From an uncultured Blautia sp. (GTDB taxonomy: Bacteria > Bacillota > Clostridia > Lachnospirales > Lachnospiraceae), in NCBI GenBank assembly GCA_934364795.1, contig CAKRMK010000010.1, positions 1-64,000 on the forward strand: a stretch of 64,000 nt of DNA, written 5' to 3'. Below, one piece after another: positions 1 to 7,966 of this stretch; within the stretch, counting starts at the first letter, position 1; each line of letters starts with the position of its first letter. The translations under genes were made by a program, and so were the position numbers. Below the pieces are notes generated by a model. That model searched no databases and was not told the origin of the DNA. It worked only from the letters and a program-made list of their open reading frames with translations.

Positions 1-36
1 CATTTGCACTCCACCGGAACATCCAGACAGCCCGCA

Positions 37-54
37 AAACCTTTATTTATGGGC
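37..54 (+). other. Candidate left attachment-site core
   Basis: AAACCTTTATTTATGGGC resembles AAACGCCCTGTTTATGCGGG at 10064-10083 in the same orientation, allowing one gap. The right copy sits just beyond the guaA stop codon. Together they are a possible pair of direct repeats flanking the element, but identity is only partial and no empty site is available for comparison. A second candidate is TCAAACTC at 78-85, also present in the end of guaA at 10104-10111. Confidence 0.25.
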
Positions 55-103
55 TTTTTCGCAATTTAGTCCGCTATTCAAACTCGCAAATTTGAAATTA
101 GTT

Positions 104-121
104 CTATACAATTTTGTATAG
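104..121 (+). promoter_or_regulatory. Operator-like copy at element left end
   Basis: CTATACAATTTTGTATAG is almost a perfect palindrome. Its first 16 bases match 14 of 16 positions of the motif CTATACTTTTTTGTAT, which is repeated in the int/xis and regulator promoter region 9.2 kb away. It may be a regulator operator or an integrase/excisionase site. Confidence 0.4.
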
Positions 122-185
122 GTGTTTCGGTTCTATTTTGTTTTATTTTTGTCCAACTGTCCGAGTCCTTTAGGATGTACCGAAT

Positions 186-207
186 AGTGTTATCACTTTA
201 TTATCAA
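186..207 (+). repeat. Subterminal direct repeat, left copy
   Basis: A 22-base direct repeat, AGTGTTATCA then CTTTATTATCAA, matches 10022-10043 with two mismatches. Both copies lie just inside the putative element ends and contain tandem TTATCA motifs. Tyrosine integrases of this type bind arm sites of this general form, so arm-site function is inferred. Confidence 0.45.
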
Positions 208-283
208 GATAATGTTATCAATCCGAGCAAATGGAGTATCTTCTAAAATCCATTATTAATATAAATCAATTCATATCCCAAAA

Positions 284-2128
284 TCAAACTGTATGATTTT
301 GATAATATCTCAAAACGTTATCTGAAGGTCCAAATAACAACAATTTGTAATTATCCTTGTTAACATTAGTTCCTCTATTATCATGAAGTATCTTCTTATG
401 TACCTCATTATCATTTTGAGCTTCCAAAATAATGTCGGATATATTTTCGACATACTCACCTGCTTCGGTTTTTACTAATATATAGTTTATTACAAAATCA
501 ACATAATTATGAAGACATTCTACTATCGTATCTTCATACCAGAATTCTTGTCCTGCATGGACCAAAAAATTTCTTGTACGATAGATTCTTTCTATATGCC
601 AACCAATTTTTTTCTGATGTCTTTCCAAAAGATCACTAATTTTTTCCCCGTTTTTTATGTTTTTATCCACTAATTCAAATATTCGCGTTCTTAATAAAGG
701 ATTATTTTCTAGAGTTTTTTCCACCGCTTTCACTCTATCTGTATCTGGATCATCAAAAAGAACATCAACAAATACCTCAAAGTTATCCAAGGAATATTGT
801 TCAATTAATGGTTTATTATATGCTTTAACGTTAGCTATTACATCATTATGTAAATATTTCAATCTTTTTATAATATAGGTTCTCTGAATAACCTCAATTA
901 AAGCTCGCTTTACATGTTCACCTTTACTTCCACCACTACTTCCATTACTAAACAGCATTTCCAAAGATGTCCAAAGCATAGTAATAACATATTTATTTTT
1001 TACACCCTGACTTATTGCATCACCATGATATGAAAGAACACCCATAAAATCAGAAAACATCTTCTGAGATATCCTTAACGACTGCAACATTCTAAGTACA
1101 CTAGGCAAATAATTTTGTTCATACTTTCTATTTCTTCTTTGCATTGCAGATTGTACTTTTATTCTTGTCTTAGAGTAATTTAGACATACATTATAAGGAT
1201 AATTTTTTTTCACTTCATTATCTACATTTGTAATAATGTCCACAAAAAATCCCATAAATTTTTTTACCTTTTCTGCCGCTTTATAGGGATCTAATTCCAT
1301 ACATGTATATTTAACAATCTCAACTTTATCTACCACTTGTATTGACATATAATAATCTAAAAACCAGCTCATGGAATGATACTGTTCTTTTTGAATTATT
1401 GTCTTCAGTTCATCTATTGTCATTCTACTCAACTCAATTCTTCCTGAATCAACTATTCTTTCTAGACCTTTTATATATGTCATTATTTTTTTATCAATAA
1501 TTGTTATGCATTCCCATTTTTTGCGTTCAAATGAGAACAGTTCAAAATAATCATATATTTGATTACAAGTAGTAATCTCCCTTTTTTTAAAAAAATCACT
1601 GGTAACATTATATATGTGTTGCTTTGAATATCCCAATGCCATAATTTCTGACATCCAGTCACCTATTAATTTAATCAACTCGATTTGTTCTTTTTCTGCA
1701 CAAACCAAATCGCAAATTTTATCCTTCAATTTATTATAATATTTCCTTCCCCCTAAATAATTCTGTAAATTTCGAATAGTGCTTTCAAATAATGCTTTAT
1801 CCGTTTTCAGTGTTTCTAACAACGAATATATTTTCCCGTATCTTTCTCCCAATATTTCTTTTGCTACTTTATCGTTAGACAAACTGAATTCTAATTCTTC
1901 CAATATAGGGATTAAATATTTTGTATAATACTTGTCCAGTGCATTTGATTCTTTTAAAAATTTATATGTATTATAAGCCTCTCGGCAAATTAATCTAGTA
2001 TTTAATGTTGGTGCTTTATATGTATCCGGCGAATAATCAAATGTCATTTCGTTTACACATTGAAAAAACAAAAAAAGATTTTTAGTAGTATCATTTATTT
2101 TAAAATTATTAGATGGTCTACTTAACAT
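284..2128 (-). CDS. HEPN-domain protein, possible defence cargo
   Basis: A 614-residue soluble protein of unknown function. Near the C-terminus the sequence RNFLVHAG (519-526) fits the R-x4-H motif of HEPN ribonuclease domains, in particular the Apea-like group, where the Arg and His form an RNase active site. The rest is helical, lysine-rich and shows no signal peptide, transmembrane segment or nucleotide-binding motif. The coding strand is very AT-rich compared with the rest of the element, which suggests separate acquisition. It is the outermost gene of the element, next to a toxin-antitoxin pair, the usual place for accessory or anti-phage cargo. An RNase role in defence is an inference from motif and position only. 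Confidence 0.5.
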   Translation of the reverse strand: MLSRPSNNFKINDTTKNLFLFFQCVNEMTFDYSPDTYKAPTLNTRLICREAYNTYKFLKESNALDKYYTKYLIPILEELEFSLSNDKVAKEILGERYGKIYSLLETLKTDKALFESTIRNLQNYLGGRKYYNKLKDKICDLVCAEKEQIELIKLIGDWMSEIMALGYSKQHIYNVTSDFFKKREITTCNQIYDYFELFSFERKKWECITIIDKKIMTYIKGLERIVDSGRIELSRMTIDELKTIIQKEQYHSMSWFLDYYMSIQVVDKVEIVKYTCMELDPYKAAEKVKKFMGFFVDIITNVDNEVKKNYPYNVCLNYSKTRIKVQSAMQRRNRKYEQNYLPSVLRMLQSLRISQKMFSDFMGVLSYHGDAISQGVKNKYVITMLWTSLEMLFSNGSSGGSKGEHVKRALIEVIQRTYIIKRLKYLHNDVIANVKAYNKPLIEQYSLDNFEVFVDVLFDDPDTDRVKAVEKTLENNPLLRTRIFELVDKNIKNGEKISDLLERHQKKIGWHIERIYRTRNFLVHAGQEFWYEDTIVECLHNYVDFVINYILVKTEAGEYVENISDIILEAQNDNEVHKKILHDNRGTNVNKDNYKLLLFGPSDNVLRYYQNHTV

Positions 2129-2284
2129 TCATACTCTCCCCTTTAGCATCTAAATATAAACTTTTCCATATTGTATATTTTCTGTATTTATATACATCAT
2201 ATACAGTCTATGACTTTTTTTATTTTCAAACAACCATATCCACTAATATACCCATACCGTGCCCAAAGTTTTTTCTCAAAATGT

Positions 2285-2584
2285 TTATGTGAAAATTCTC
2301 GTAATATCCCGATACCGGTTTACTACCCGGTAAATTTCCACATACTCTTCTCCAACTTTATAAATGATCACATAATTCTCCCAAACCGCATACTTGTAAT
2401 CTGTTCGGAAACTAACTCTTTTTGAGAGATCTGCACCTATCCCCGGAAACATTTGAATATTTTCAAATTTATCGTAAATTTCTTTGATCGTCTTTGCAGC
2501 ATATTCTGCATTATCCTCAGCAATATAATCACGAATTTCTTTTAAATCCGCTGCAACCAATGGGTTAATTCGTAATTTCAGCAT
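2285..2584 (-). CDS. RelE/ParE family toxin
   Basis: A 99-residue basic protein with the compact alpha-beta pattern of the RelE/ParE superfamily: an N-terminal strand (LKLRINPLVAADL), two helices (KEIRDYIAEDN, AAKTIKEIYDKF), then strands ending in YVIIYKVGEEYVEIYRVVNRYRD. This layout fits ParE-type toxins, which usually poison gyrase; RelE-type mRNA cleavage is the alternative. It follows the antitoxin gene by three bases, so the two are co-transcribed and translationally coupled. It probably stabilizes the mobile element. Confidence 0.8.
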   Translation of the reverse strand: MLKLRINPLVAADLKEIRDYIAEDNAEYAAKTIKEIYDKFENIQMFPGIGADLSKRVSFRTDYKYAVWENYVIIYKVGEEYVEIYRVVNRYRDITRIFT

Positions 2585-2587
2585 AGT

Positions 2588-2836
2588 TTATTCCCCCACA
2601 AGGGCTTTTAGTTCGTCCAAGCTAAGCCAGCCTTCGCCATCTTTGACTGCCTCCTCTGCCTCCTGTAGCTTCATTAATAGCTTTTTCTCTGCACGATCAC
2701 GCTCATAATCTTCTATATCAAGCACTACAAAACGCCCTCTGCCATTTTTCGTCAAAAACACCGGCTCTCCAGTCCGGCAATTTTTTAAAACTTCATTATA
2801 ATTTCTCAAATCAGATACTGGTAAAATATTCGCCAT
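2588..2836 (-). CDS. Phd/YefM family antitoxin
   Basis: An 82-residue protein from ATG at 2836, chosen because AAAGGAG lies about 10 bases upstream; the open frame extends further to 2908 without a good ribosome site. The N-terminus ANILPVSDLRNYNEVLKN and the TGEPVFLTKNGRGRFVVLD segment are typical of Phd/YefM DNA-binding antitoxin domains. The acidic C-terminus (EGWLSLDELKALVGE) would wrap the toxin. Members of this family repress their own operon, and this gene precedes the ParE-like toxin. Confidence 0.82.
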   Translation of the reverse strand: MANILPVSDLRNYNEVLKNCRTGEPVFLTKNGRGRFVVLDIEDYERDRAEKKLLMKLQEAEEAVKDGEGWLSLDELKALVGE

Positions 2837-3051
2837 ATAGACCGGTCTCCTTTCTTGATGCACTGTTTTTTCTATATTTATTATATGCGAAAAAGCTGTA
2901 AAATTCAACTTAAAATTTTACAGCTCTCTTGTTTTCCAAATTGCAACAACCAATTATCAATATTATTCCGACAAGGAATTCACCAATTATAATCAATCAA
3001 AACATCAAAGATTCATTCTTGATTATATTTATCTAGATAAAACATTGTTAT

Positions 3052-3480
3052 TTACATCTTTTTACACAAATAACGATATATAATCGTAGCTAATATATAC
3101 TCTGCAACTGCAACACCGTCAAGAATACATACGATCAAAGTGCCTGCACGAAATAGTGCAACAATAAACGAAGCAATAAAACACGCCACCATAGTAACTG
3201 CCCATGATATATATCCCGCACGATTACGAAGCTGTACCTTTCTTTCATCCTTTAAATTAATTTCCTGTTGGCGTACTTTTTTACGATATGCTTCTACATT
3301 TTCTGGTCTTGTATGGTGATAATATCTCGCGAACTGCATAATGCTACTAAAAATCAATGCGAATCCCATAGCAAAAATCATTGAGGAATAATAATCTACT
3401 TGAATAGTAACTCCAATAATTACTAAAGCTATACCAATAACAATATAGATTGCTAACATGATTTTATCACTTTTCTTCAT
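3052..3480 (-). CDS. Small four-helix membrane protein
   Basis: About 142 residues from ATG at 3480, preceded by GAGGAGG; this start overlaps the end of the upstream regulator gene by 14 bases. Four hydrophobic segments are visible (IMLAIYIVIGIALVIIG, MIFAMGFALIFSSIM, ISWAVTMVACFIASFIVAL, IVCILDGVAVAEYILATII), with a charged loop between the second and third. The family was not recognised by name. Pairing of a short XRE regulator with a small membrane protein is common in Firmicutes and suggests the regulator controls, or is controlled with, this protein. Confidence 0.7.
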   Translation of the reverse strand: MKKSDKIMLAIYIVIGIALVIIGVTIQVDYYSSMIFAMGFALIFSSIMQFARYYHHTRPENVEAYRKKVRQQEINLKDERKVQLRNRAGYISWAVTMVACFIASFIVALFRAGTLIVCILDGVAVAEYILATIIYRYLCKKM

Positions 3481-3679
3481 GTTTCTCCTCCTCATAAATA
3501 AATATTTCTTCAATATTCATACCAAAATACCTGGCAAGTTTAAAGGCTAACAAAATGGACGGATTGTATCTTCCATTCTCCAAGGAGCCAATAGTCTGTC
3601 TTGAAACTTCCATGGCAGACGCTAATTCTTCTTGCTTAATTCCTCTTTCCTTTCTTAATTCTTCTAATCTGTTTTTCAT
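3467..3679 (-). CDS. Short XRE-family HTH regulator
   Basis: About 70 residues from ATG at 3679 (MKNRLEELRKERGIKQEEL); in-frame ATGs at 3694 and 3709 are alternatives. A Cro/C1-type helix-turn-helix fills most of the protein, with the recognition region EVSRQTIGSLENGRYNPS, followed by a short acidic tail. It resembles compact single-domain regulators of the YozG type. It overlaps the downstream membrane-protein gene, so the two form an operon. Matching GGAAAGTT sites flank its promoter, pointing to autoregulation. Confidence 0.85.
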   Translation of the reverse strand: MKNRLEELRKERGIKQEELASAMEVSRQTIGSLENGRYNPSILLAFKLARYFGMNIEEIFIYEEEKHEEK

Positions 3680-3709
3680 TGATTCTTTTCTCATACCCTT
3701 TCCATTCAC

Positions 3710-3772
3710 GGAAAGTTAACTTTCCATATCTTAATTATACATGATTACCCCAAAATGTCAAGTCAACTTTCC
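3710..3772 (-). promoter_or_regulatory. Autoregulated promoter with operators
   Basis: Reading the minus strand, TTGACA (3761-3756) and TATAAT (3739-3734) are separated by 16 bases, a strong sigma-A promoter. The half-site GGAAAGTT (3772-3765) lies just upstream of the -35. A perfect 16-base palindrome GGAAAGTTAACTTTCC (3710-3725) lies downstream of the -10. Operators on both sides of a promoter feeding an XRE gene suggest self-repression by that regulator. Confidence 0.65.
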
Positions 3773-3841
3773 ATAAAGGAAATAAAAAGAACTCCTCATC
3801 TGCTAATGATAAAGACAATGATACTCTTTCTTTTTCACTTC

Positions 3842-4219
3842 TTACCCATATATAATCTCTGTAAACACCATTTCCTCTGCTGCAGTTCTTATTCCATTCA
3901 TCTTCCGTATCCAAAGCTTCGGCTGTTCTGCCTTCAACGGTTCCGTAACTCCCTGCTTTTCTGCCATTTGCATTACCAGTACCTCCATCCGCTCATGTGC
4001 TTCCCGATCTACCCTGTTCAGATGTTTATTAAGCTTCCCTTGCAACATCAACATCTGATAGTACGGTTTTCTATGCTCCATCAGATAAGTTTTCCGAAAC
4101 GTTCCATACTTTCCGTAACATGCTTCTTCATCCTCCATCAACTCCAGATCCGGCAGATAATAATCCCCATACAGTGTATAGCCCAGACCATTCTTATCAT
4201 CATAAATATGTTTTTCCAT
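3842..4219 (-). CDS. tnpV: TnpV-family transposon protein
   Basis: A 125-residue protein beginning MEKHIYDDKNGLGYTLYGDYYLPDL, the hallmark start of TnpV proteins found in Tn4451-like and other clostridial mobile elements. Its biochemical role is not established. It sits just downstream of the relaxase gene (15 bases), in the same orientation, which fits a mobilization module. The match is to the family pattern as recalled; no catalytic motif is visible. Confidence 0.75.
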   Translation of the reverse strand: MEKHIYDDKNGLGYTLYGDYYLPDLELMEDEEACYGKYGTFRKTYLMEHRKPYYQMLMLQGKLNKHLNRVDREAHERMEVLVMQMAEKQGVTEPLKAEQPKLWIRKMNGIRTAAEEMVFTEIIYG

Positions 4220-4233
4220 AGCGTTAATCCTCC

Positions 4234-5553
4234 TTATCTTGTGTCCCGATCATGCGACCGCTTATTTACTTTTCTTCTGTTTTTCTCAGCTATCTCTCTG
4301 CTTTTTTCGTTCTGAATGAGATATTCGGAACGTTCCTCTCCAACTGCCCTCTTGAGCCTCCGAAAATCTTCCTTTTCTTCCCAAAGAACTGCATTTTCAC
4401 TTATCAATTCCTGTTTCTGCTCCGCTAATGTGTGATTGGAATTTTTCAGTCTATCATACTTATAAACGACCTGATCCAACTGCTCTTTTACTTGAATATA
4501 TTTCAGGTACAAACCATATAGCAGCTCTTTAAGTTCACTGATTACCGGAAATGCTTTTTTATCCCGGTAACTCTTGGCACTTTCCAGCATCCCAGCTTCT
4601 GGAAGTACCTCATCAACTGGTTTTGAGAATTCACCGGCATATCTTTGGATATCTTTTGCAATAGTTTTAGCCTTGTTCAGACCTTTCTCATATTTATCGG
4701 CAGTTGCTTTCGCCTGTTCTGCTTCCTTTTCTGCCTGGGCACGCTCTGCTTTCTTTTTCTGCAGCTCATCCCCAGTCTGCTGTAATTCCTCATGGAGATT
4801 ATCTGCCAGTTCATGGTAAGCAGCCGTTTCCTTCTGCAACTGTGCTTTCTTCTCTTCCAGAACTGCCACTTCCTGTGCACGCTGTTCCTTTTTGAAATTT
4901 AAGACATCCAGATGCTCCCGGTGTGTACCTTTTTGCTCCCAGATCATCCCATATCTTTCTGCGATCTTCGCCAGCTCTTGCTTCTCCGATTCCATCCACT
5001 GATTATATTCAGTATTTTCCCTACCCTTTCCGACAAAGCCTCTGGATGCCAGCGCCTGCTTCATGGATACTCTGGTATCCGGTCCACGTTTACTTCCAGT
5101 TACATACGGCACAAAATCAATATGAAGATGTGGTGTTGCCTCATCCATATGCAGATATATACCAAATACCCGGAACTGTGGATTTCGTTTCTGAAAATCT
5201 TTTGCAAAATCCAGTAATGCCAGTCTGGCAATCTGTCCTTCACGGCTTAAACATCCGGTATCGTCTTTATTCCCAATTTGGAAGACTGCTTCGTGGAAAA
5301 CTTTCTCCTGTTTCCCAGTTCGGATGTGCTCATAATAATCTTCAATCTTCCGGTCTTTTCGTTTTTGTTTTGCGTTGTACCGTTCAATTGCTTCATCAAA
5401 CAATTCGTGGTAAACGTCCTTCACATTCTCTGACTGCAATACCACGTTTCGGATTGTACGGGCAGCATCTACGTTTTCTGCAATAAACTTTCTCTCATTG
5501 TGGGCGATAGAACCTTTTCCAATCATACCGCTGATCGTCCTTTTCATTTCCAC
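4234..5553 (-). CDS. MobV/Pre-type relaxase
   Basis: A plasmid-recombination/mobilization (Mob_Pre) protein. Motif I is AHNERKF, with the HNER that supplies the catalytic base or nucleophile in MobM. Motif III is HMDEATPHLH, the HxDxxxPHxH metal-binding triad. The C-terminal half (about residues 210-400) is a long glutamine-lysine-glutamate-rich coiled coil. GTG at 5553 is preferred because GGAGGTG lies 8 bases upstream; ATG at 5547 is an alternative, and the frame is open to 5595. It would nick the element at oriT and lead its transfer with help from a conjugative element. A palindrome and a GCGCCCT motif upstream are candidate oriT parts. Confidence 0.88.
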   Translation of the reverse strand: MEMKRTISGMIGKGSIAHNERKFIAENVDAARTIRNVVLQSENVKDVYHELFDEAIERYNAKQKRKDRKIEDYYEHIRTGKQEKVFHEAVFQIGNKDDTGCLSREGQIARLALLDFAKDFQKRNPQFRVFGIYLHMDEATPHLHIDFVPYVTGSKRGPDTRVSMKQALASRGFVGKGRENTEYNQWMESEKQELAKIAERYGMIWEQKGTHREHLDVLNFKKEQRAQEVAVLEEKKAQLQKETAAYHELADNLHEELQQTGDELQKKKAERAQAEKEAEQAKATADKYEKGLNKAKTIAKDIQRYAGEFSKPVDEVLPEAGMLESAKSYRDKKAFPVISELKELLYGLYLKYIQVKEQLDQVVYKYDRLKNSNHTLAEQKQELISENAVLWEEKEDFRRLKRAVGEERSEYLIQNEKSREIAEKNRRKVNKRSHDRDTR

Positions 5554-5625
5554 TATTTTCACCTCCCTCGCTGATAAAAATGCCGGATACGACAAAAAGA
5601 AATCTGCGCCGGATACGGCGGTTTT

Positions 5626-5700
5626 GTTACTTTTGTCAAAAGTAACGCAAAAGCACTTTCGACAGCCGTACCGTCCATCAAAAGTACCCTTGCGCCCTGC
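5626..5700. other. Candidate oriT
   Basis: Directly upstream of the relaxase gene lies a perfect 10-1-10 inverted repeat: GTTACTTTTG (5626-5635) and CAAAAGTAAC (5637-5646). About 40 bases further is CCTTGCGCCCTGC (5688-5700), which resembles the TAAGTGCGCCCT nick region of RSF1010/R1162-type origins. Hairpin plus nick-like motif next to a relaxase gene is the usual oriT layout. The nick site itself is inferred. Confidence 0.45.
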
Positions 5701-5741
5701 CGGGAGCTTTTCCTCCCTTCGGTCGGTATGGGTGTGCCTGG

Positions 5742-5963
5742 TTATATCCTTACCCGGATATGTTCCAAATCACCACGGTAAGGTGTCCCCACCAGATACC
5801 AGTTCCGGGCAGCATCCATTTCCATCCGGGTCTCTACCCATTTGCCATCCATCAAAATCTGCAGGCATTCCCCACAGTGCAATCCGGTATCAATCCATAA
5901 GTCCGATGACAAGATACCGTATCTTCCGTTGTTGCTGTTGTAACCAAGTCTACCTTCTCTCAT
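5742..5963 (-). CDS. DUF5348-like small protein
   Basis: A 73-residue protein from ATG at 5963, supported by AAGGAG 8 bases upstream; the longer open frame to 6047 has no such site. The pattern GRLGYNSNNGRYGIL, SDLWIDTGLHCGECLQI and WVETRMEM...WYLVGTPY is typical of small DUF5348 proteins encoded on Firmicute mobile elements. No function is known. It lies between the RepA-like module and the relaxase in the minus-strand gene array. Confidence 0.6.
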   Translation of the reverse strand: MREGRLGYNSNNGRYGILSSDLWIDTGLHCGECLQILMDGKWVETRMEMDAARNWYLVGTPYRGDLEHIRVRI

Positions 5964-6137
5964 TTCCAGTCTCCTTCCCAATCGGATTAAACTCAAAATC
6001 ACTCGCGAAGGATGCCCTGAAACAGGGCTCCCTTTCCGCAATGCCAAAAACTTCCATCCTTACATCTGCTGCTTTTCCTTGTCCGCCAACGATACAGGAG
6101 CGTGTCACGCCCCTGTCCTATCGTAGTCAGAAAAAAA

Positions 6138-6371
6138 CTACCAACGGAAATCCTCCGGTATTCCACGCCTGTCCAGATATTCCTGCCGGGCTTTTTCCCG
6201 TTCCTCCTCTGTCGGGGCAGTTTTGGATCTCGTATATAATTCCCGATCCACCATAGCATTCATTTTCTGCTCCAAACCTTTTTTTATTTCCTCAGCGCAG
6301 CTATCATCATCCAACAGATGGTAGCGAAGCAGTTTCATAAATAATTCCTGTGGAATCTGTACATTCTTCAT
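6138..6371 (-). CDS. Small conserved mobile-element protein
   Basis: A 77-residue protein starting MKNVQIPQELFMKLLRYHLL, helical and highly charged, ending in RRGIPEDFRW. Similar short proteins accompany RepA-like ATPase and relaxase genes on Lachnospiraceae elements and are sometimes mislabelled complexin. A ribosome site (GAAAGGAG) precedes the ATG. No catalytic motif or membrane segment is visible and function is unknown; a role in replication or transfer of the element is only suggested by position. Confidence 0.6.
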   Translation of the reverse strand: MKNVQIPQELFMKLLRYHLLDDDSCAEEIKKGLEQKMNAMVDRELYTRSKTAPTEEEREKARQEYLDRRGIPEDFRW

Positions 6372-6390
6372 TACTTGCTCCTTTCAAGGT

Positions 6391-6427
6391 GGCAAGATGC
6401 CCTGTTCTTAAGAAATAGTCATCTTGC
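6391..6427 (-). repeat. Intergenic inverted repeat
   Basis: GGCAAGATG and CATCTTGCC form a 9-bp stem between the RepA-like gene and the next small gene. There is no T-run, so it is more likely an mRNA-processing or stabilizing hairpin than a terminator. Confidence 0.35.
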
Positions 6428-6437
6428 CATCTTCCTT

Positions 6438-7505
6438 TTATTCTGACAACATCCAGAACCATTGATTGCCACGTTTTACAGAATCAATCTCCAGTTCCAG
6501 TTTTGCATTTCGCAGTGTTTTCTTCTTAATCCCACGCTTTTCAGCTTCTTCTTCAATCTTTCTCTGAGCCATACCACCGTTAGCCAGTATCTCCAGCAAG
6601 AACGCTTTCGCTTTCCGGCTTTTTTGTCCTCTGCTGTCACCACTGAGCAGGTCATCTGCGCTGATGTCATATTCCCCGATCCATTCAAAACCCGTCTCCT
6701 TATCCAGACGGAATGCTATGGATTTTCCTTCTGGTGCAAGGGAACTTTTCACATGGCATACCACACGGATTTCCGGTTCATCCTTAATTCTTCCAACAAT
6801 CAGCACGCTTCTGGCTGCAGCCTGAAAATCAATAGAACCTAAGCCTCGATAAGAAGACTTTCCATTGCTGTTTTTGTTCATATGCCCGATTAAAATGATT
6901 GTACAGTGATATTTCTCTGCAAGCACCGCTACACGTTTCATTAACGGGCGGATTTCATTTGCCCGGTGCATATCCACCTCTGCACCAAGGAAGCCTTGTA
7001 TTGGGTCTAATACCACCAGACGGGCTTTTGTCTGTACAATAGCTTCCTCCAGCCGGATATCCAGCATAGTAAGTGGCTGCTCCCGGTCATCAATGACCAA
7101 TACTCTGGAACAGTCTGCACCAGCCGCCAGAAGCCTCGGCTTAATCGTATCGCCCAGCCCATCCTCTGCAGTCTGGTAAATAACATTCACGGGCTCCATT
7201 GAACTTTCCAATAATTTCGTATCAGAAGCAACAGCCATTTCTACTCCATCCTTTACTTCTATTGCCTGTTCCTGCTCCGTCAGAATCTTTTCTCCTCTGG
7301 TCAGTTTTGCAATAATCTGAAGTACCATCGTGGTCTTACCTTCACCGGGATCTCCCTGAATAATCGTTACCTTCCCAAAAGGGATAAAAGGGTAAAACAG
7401 CCATTCAATCTGTTCCACCTCCACCGTTTCCATATTGATCAACTTTAGATCCGGCTCCATCCTTTTTGTTTCTGTTTTCTTTATCTCTACTCTGTTTGTT
7501 TCCAT
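6438..7505 (-). CDS. RepA/KaiC-like AAA ATPase
   Basis: A 355-residue P-loop ATPase. Walker A is GDPGEGKT (51-58) after VTIIQ, and Walker B is in RLVVLDPIQGFLG (about 140), followed by the MNKNSNGKSSYRGLGSIDFQAAARSVL segment typical of RepA-type hexameric helicases. The C-terminal 60 residues form a small winged-helix-like region (LLEILANGGMAQRKIEEEAEKRGI). Such proteins unwind plasmid or element origins, and on integrative elements they support replication of the excised circle. It lies in one array with int, the RHH protein and the relaxase. Confidence 0.78.
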   Translation of the reverse strand: METNRVEIKKTETKRMEPDLKLINMETVEVEQIEWLFYPFIPFGKVTIIQGDPGEGKTTMVLQIIAKLTRGEKILTEQEQAIEVKDGVEMAVASDTKLLESSMEPVNVIYQTAEDGLGDTIKPRLLAAGADCSRVLVIDDREQPLTMLDIRLEEAIVQTKARLVVLDPIQGFLGAEVDMHRANEIRPLMKRVAVLAEKYHCTIILIGHMNKNSNGKSSYRGLGSIDFQAAARSVLIVGRIKDEPEIRVVCHVKSSLAPEGKSIAFRLDKETGFEWIGEYDISADDLLSGDSRGQKSRKAKAFLLEILANGGMAQRKIEEEAEKRGIKKKTLRNAKLELEIDSVKRGNQWFWMLSE

Positions 7506-7597
7506 CCGTTCCTCCTTATTTTCCCGTTGAAAGAAACAGGAGATTTTGATAGAATACCCATAGAAAGTTTTGGTCTGAGTATTCTACCAAATCCCTG

Positions 7598-7630
7598 CCT
7601 TTAGGTGTTTGCCGACACTTAAAGGCTTTT
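7598..7630 (+). terminator. Hairpin with T-run between repA and RHH gene
   Basis: GCCTTTAGGTGT and ACACTTAAAGGC form a stem followed by TTTTTAC on the plus strand. It lies between two minus-strand genes, so it would stop antisense transcription or act as a processing hairpin in the minus-strand mRNA. Confidence 0.4.
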
Positions 7631-7953
7631 TACTGTCCATCTTTCATCCCTTTCATCGTTACCGTAATCTGTTTAATCACATCCAATAAATCTTTTGGTA
7701 CTTCCTCACCTCCTTTTATGCGCTGAAGCTCCTCCAGAACTTTTGCCATTTCCATTTTCAGTGCTTTATACACTCTTGGATTCCCTACTACGACAATTTC
7801 TTTTTCCTGCAGGCGCCGGACAATATATTCCTGCTTCGTAAGTCCGGATAATCTGACCAGCGTTTCAATCAATTCATCCTCTTCCGGTGATATCCGGAAA
7901 GCTACAGTCTTGTTCCTCCAACGTCCCTGACTGTCCCTGTTTTTTGCTGACAT
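7630..7953 (-). CDS. MobC-like ribbon-helix-helix protein
   Basis: A 107-residue protein from ATG at 7953 with GAGGAGG just upstream; the frame is open to 7992. The segment NKTVAFRISPEEDELIETLVRLSGLTKQEYIVRRL is a ribbon-helix-helix fold as found in relaxosome accessory proteins (MobC type), followed by a helical C-terminus. It probably binds near oriT and helps the relaxase, though it could be a transcription repressor. It starts 13 bases after the integrase stop codon. Confidence 0.65.
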   Translation of the reverse strand: MSAKNRDSQGRWRNKTVAFRISPEEDELIETLVRLSGLTKQEYIVRRLQEKEIVVVGNPRVYKALKMEMAKVLEELQRIKGGEEVPKDLLDVIKQITVTMKGMKDGQ

Positions 7954-7966
7954 CTGTTTTCCTCCT

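Larger units (their letters stand above)
1..283. other. Left end of mobile element, no gene
   Basis: No coding region is visible in this AT-rich stretch. It carries a short GCCC/GGGC hairpin followed by TTTTTC (30-59), a near-palindromic CTATAC...GTATAG site (104-121) and clustered TTATCA motifs (186-220). The last two motif types recur at the other end of the element near 9.3-10.0 kb, so this is read as the left terminal region of the integrated element. Where the element actually begins is inferred and could lie before base 1. Confidence 0.45.

Noticed and set aside
3755..4315. 186-codon plus-strand frame over tnpV
   Set aside because: It is antisense to tnpV, rich in Phe, Leu and His, and lacks any ribosome site.
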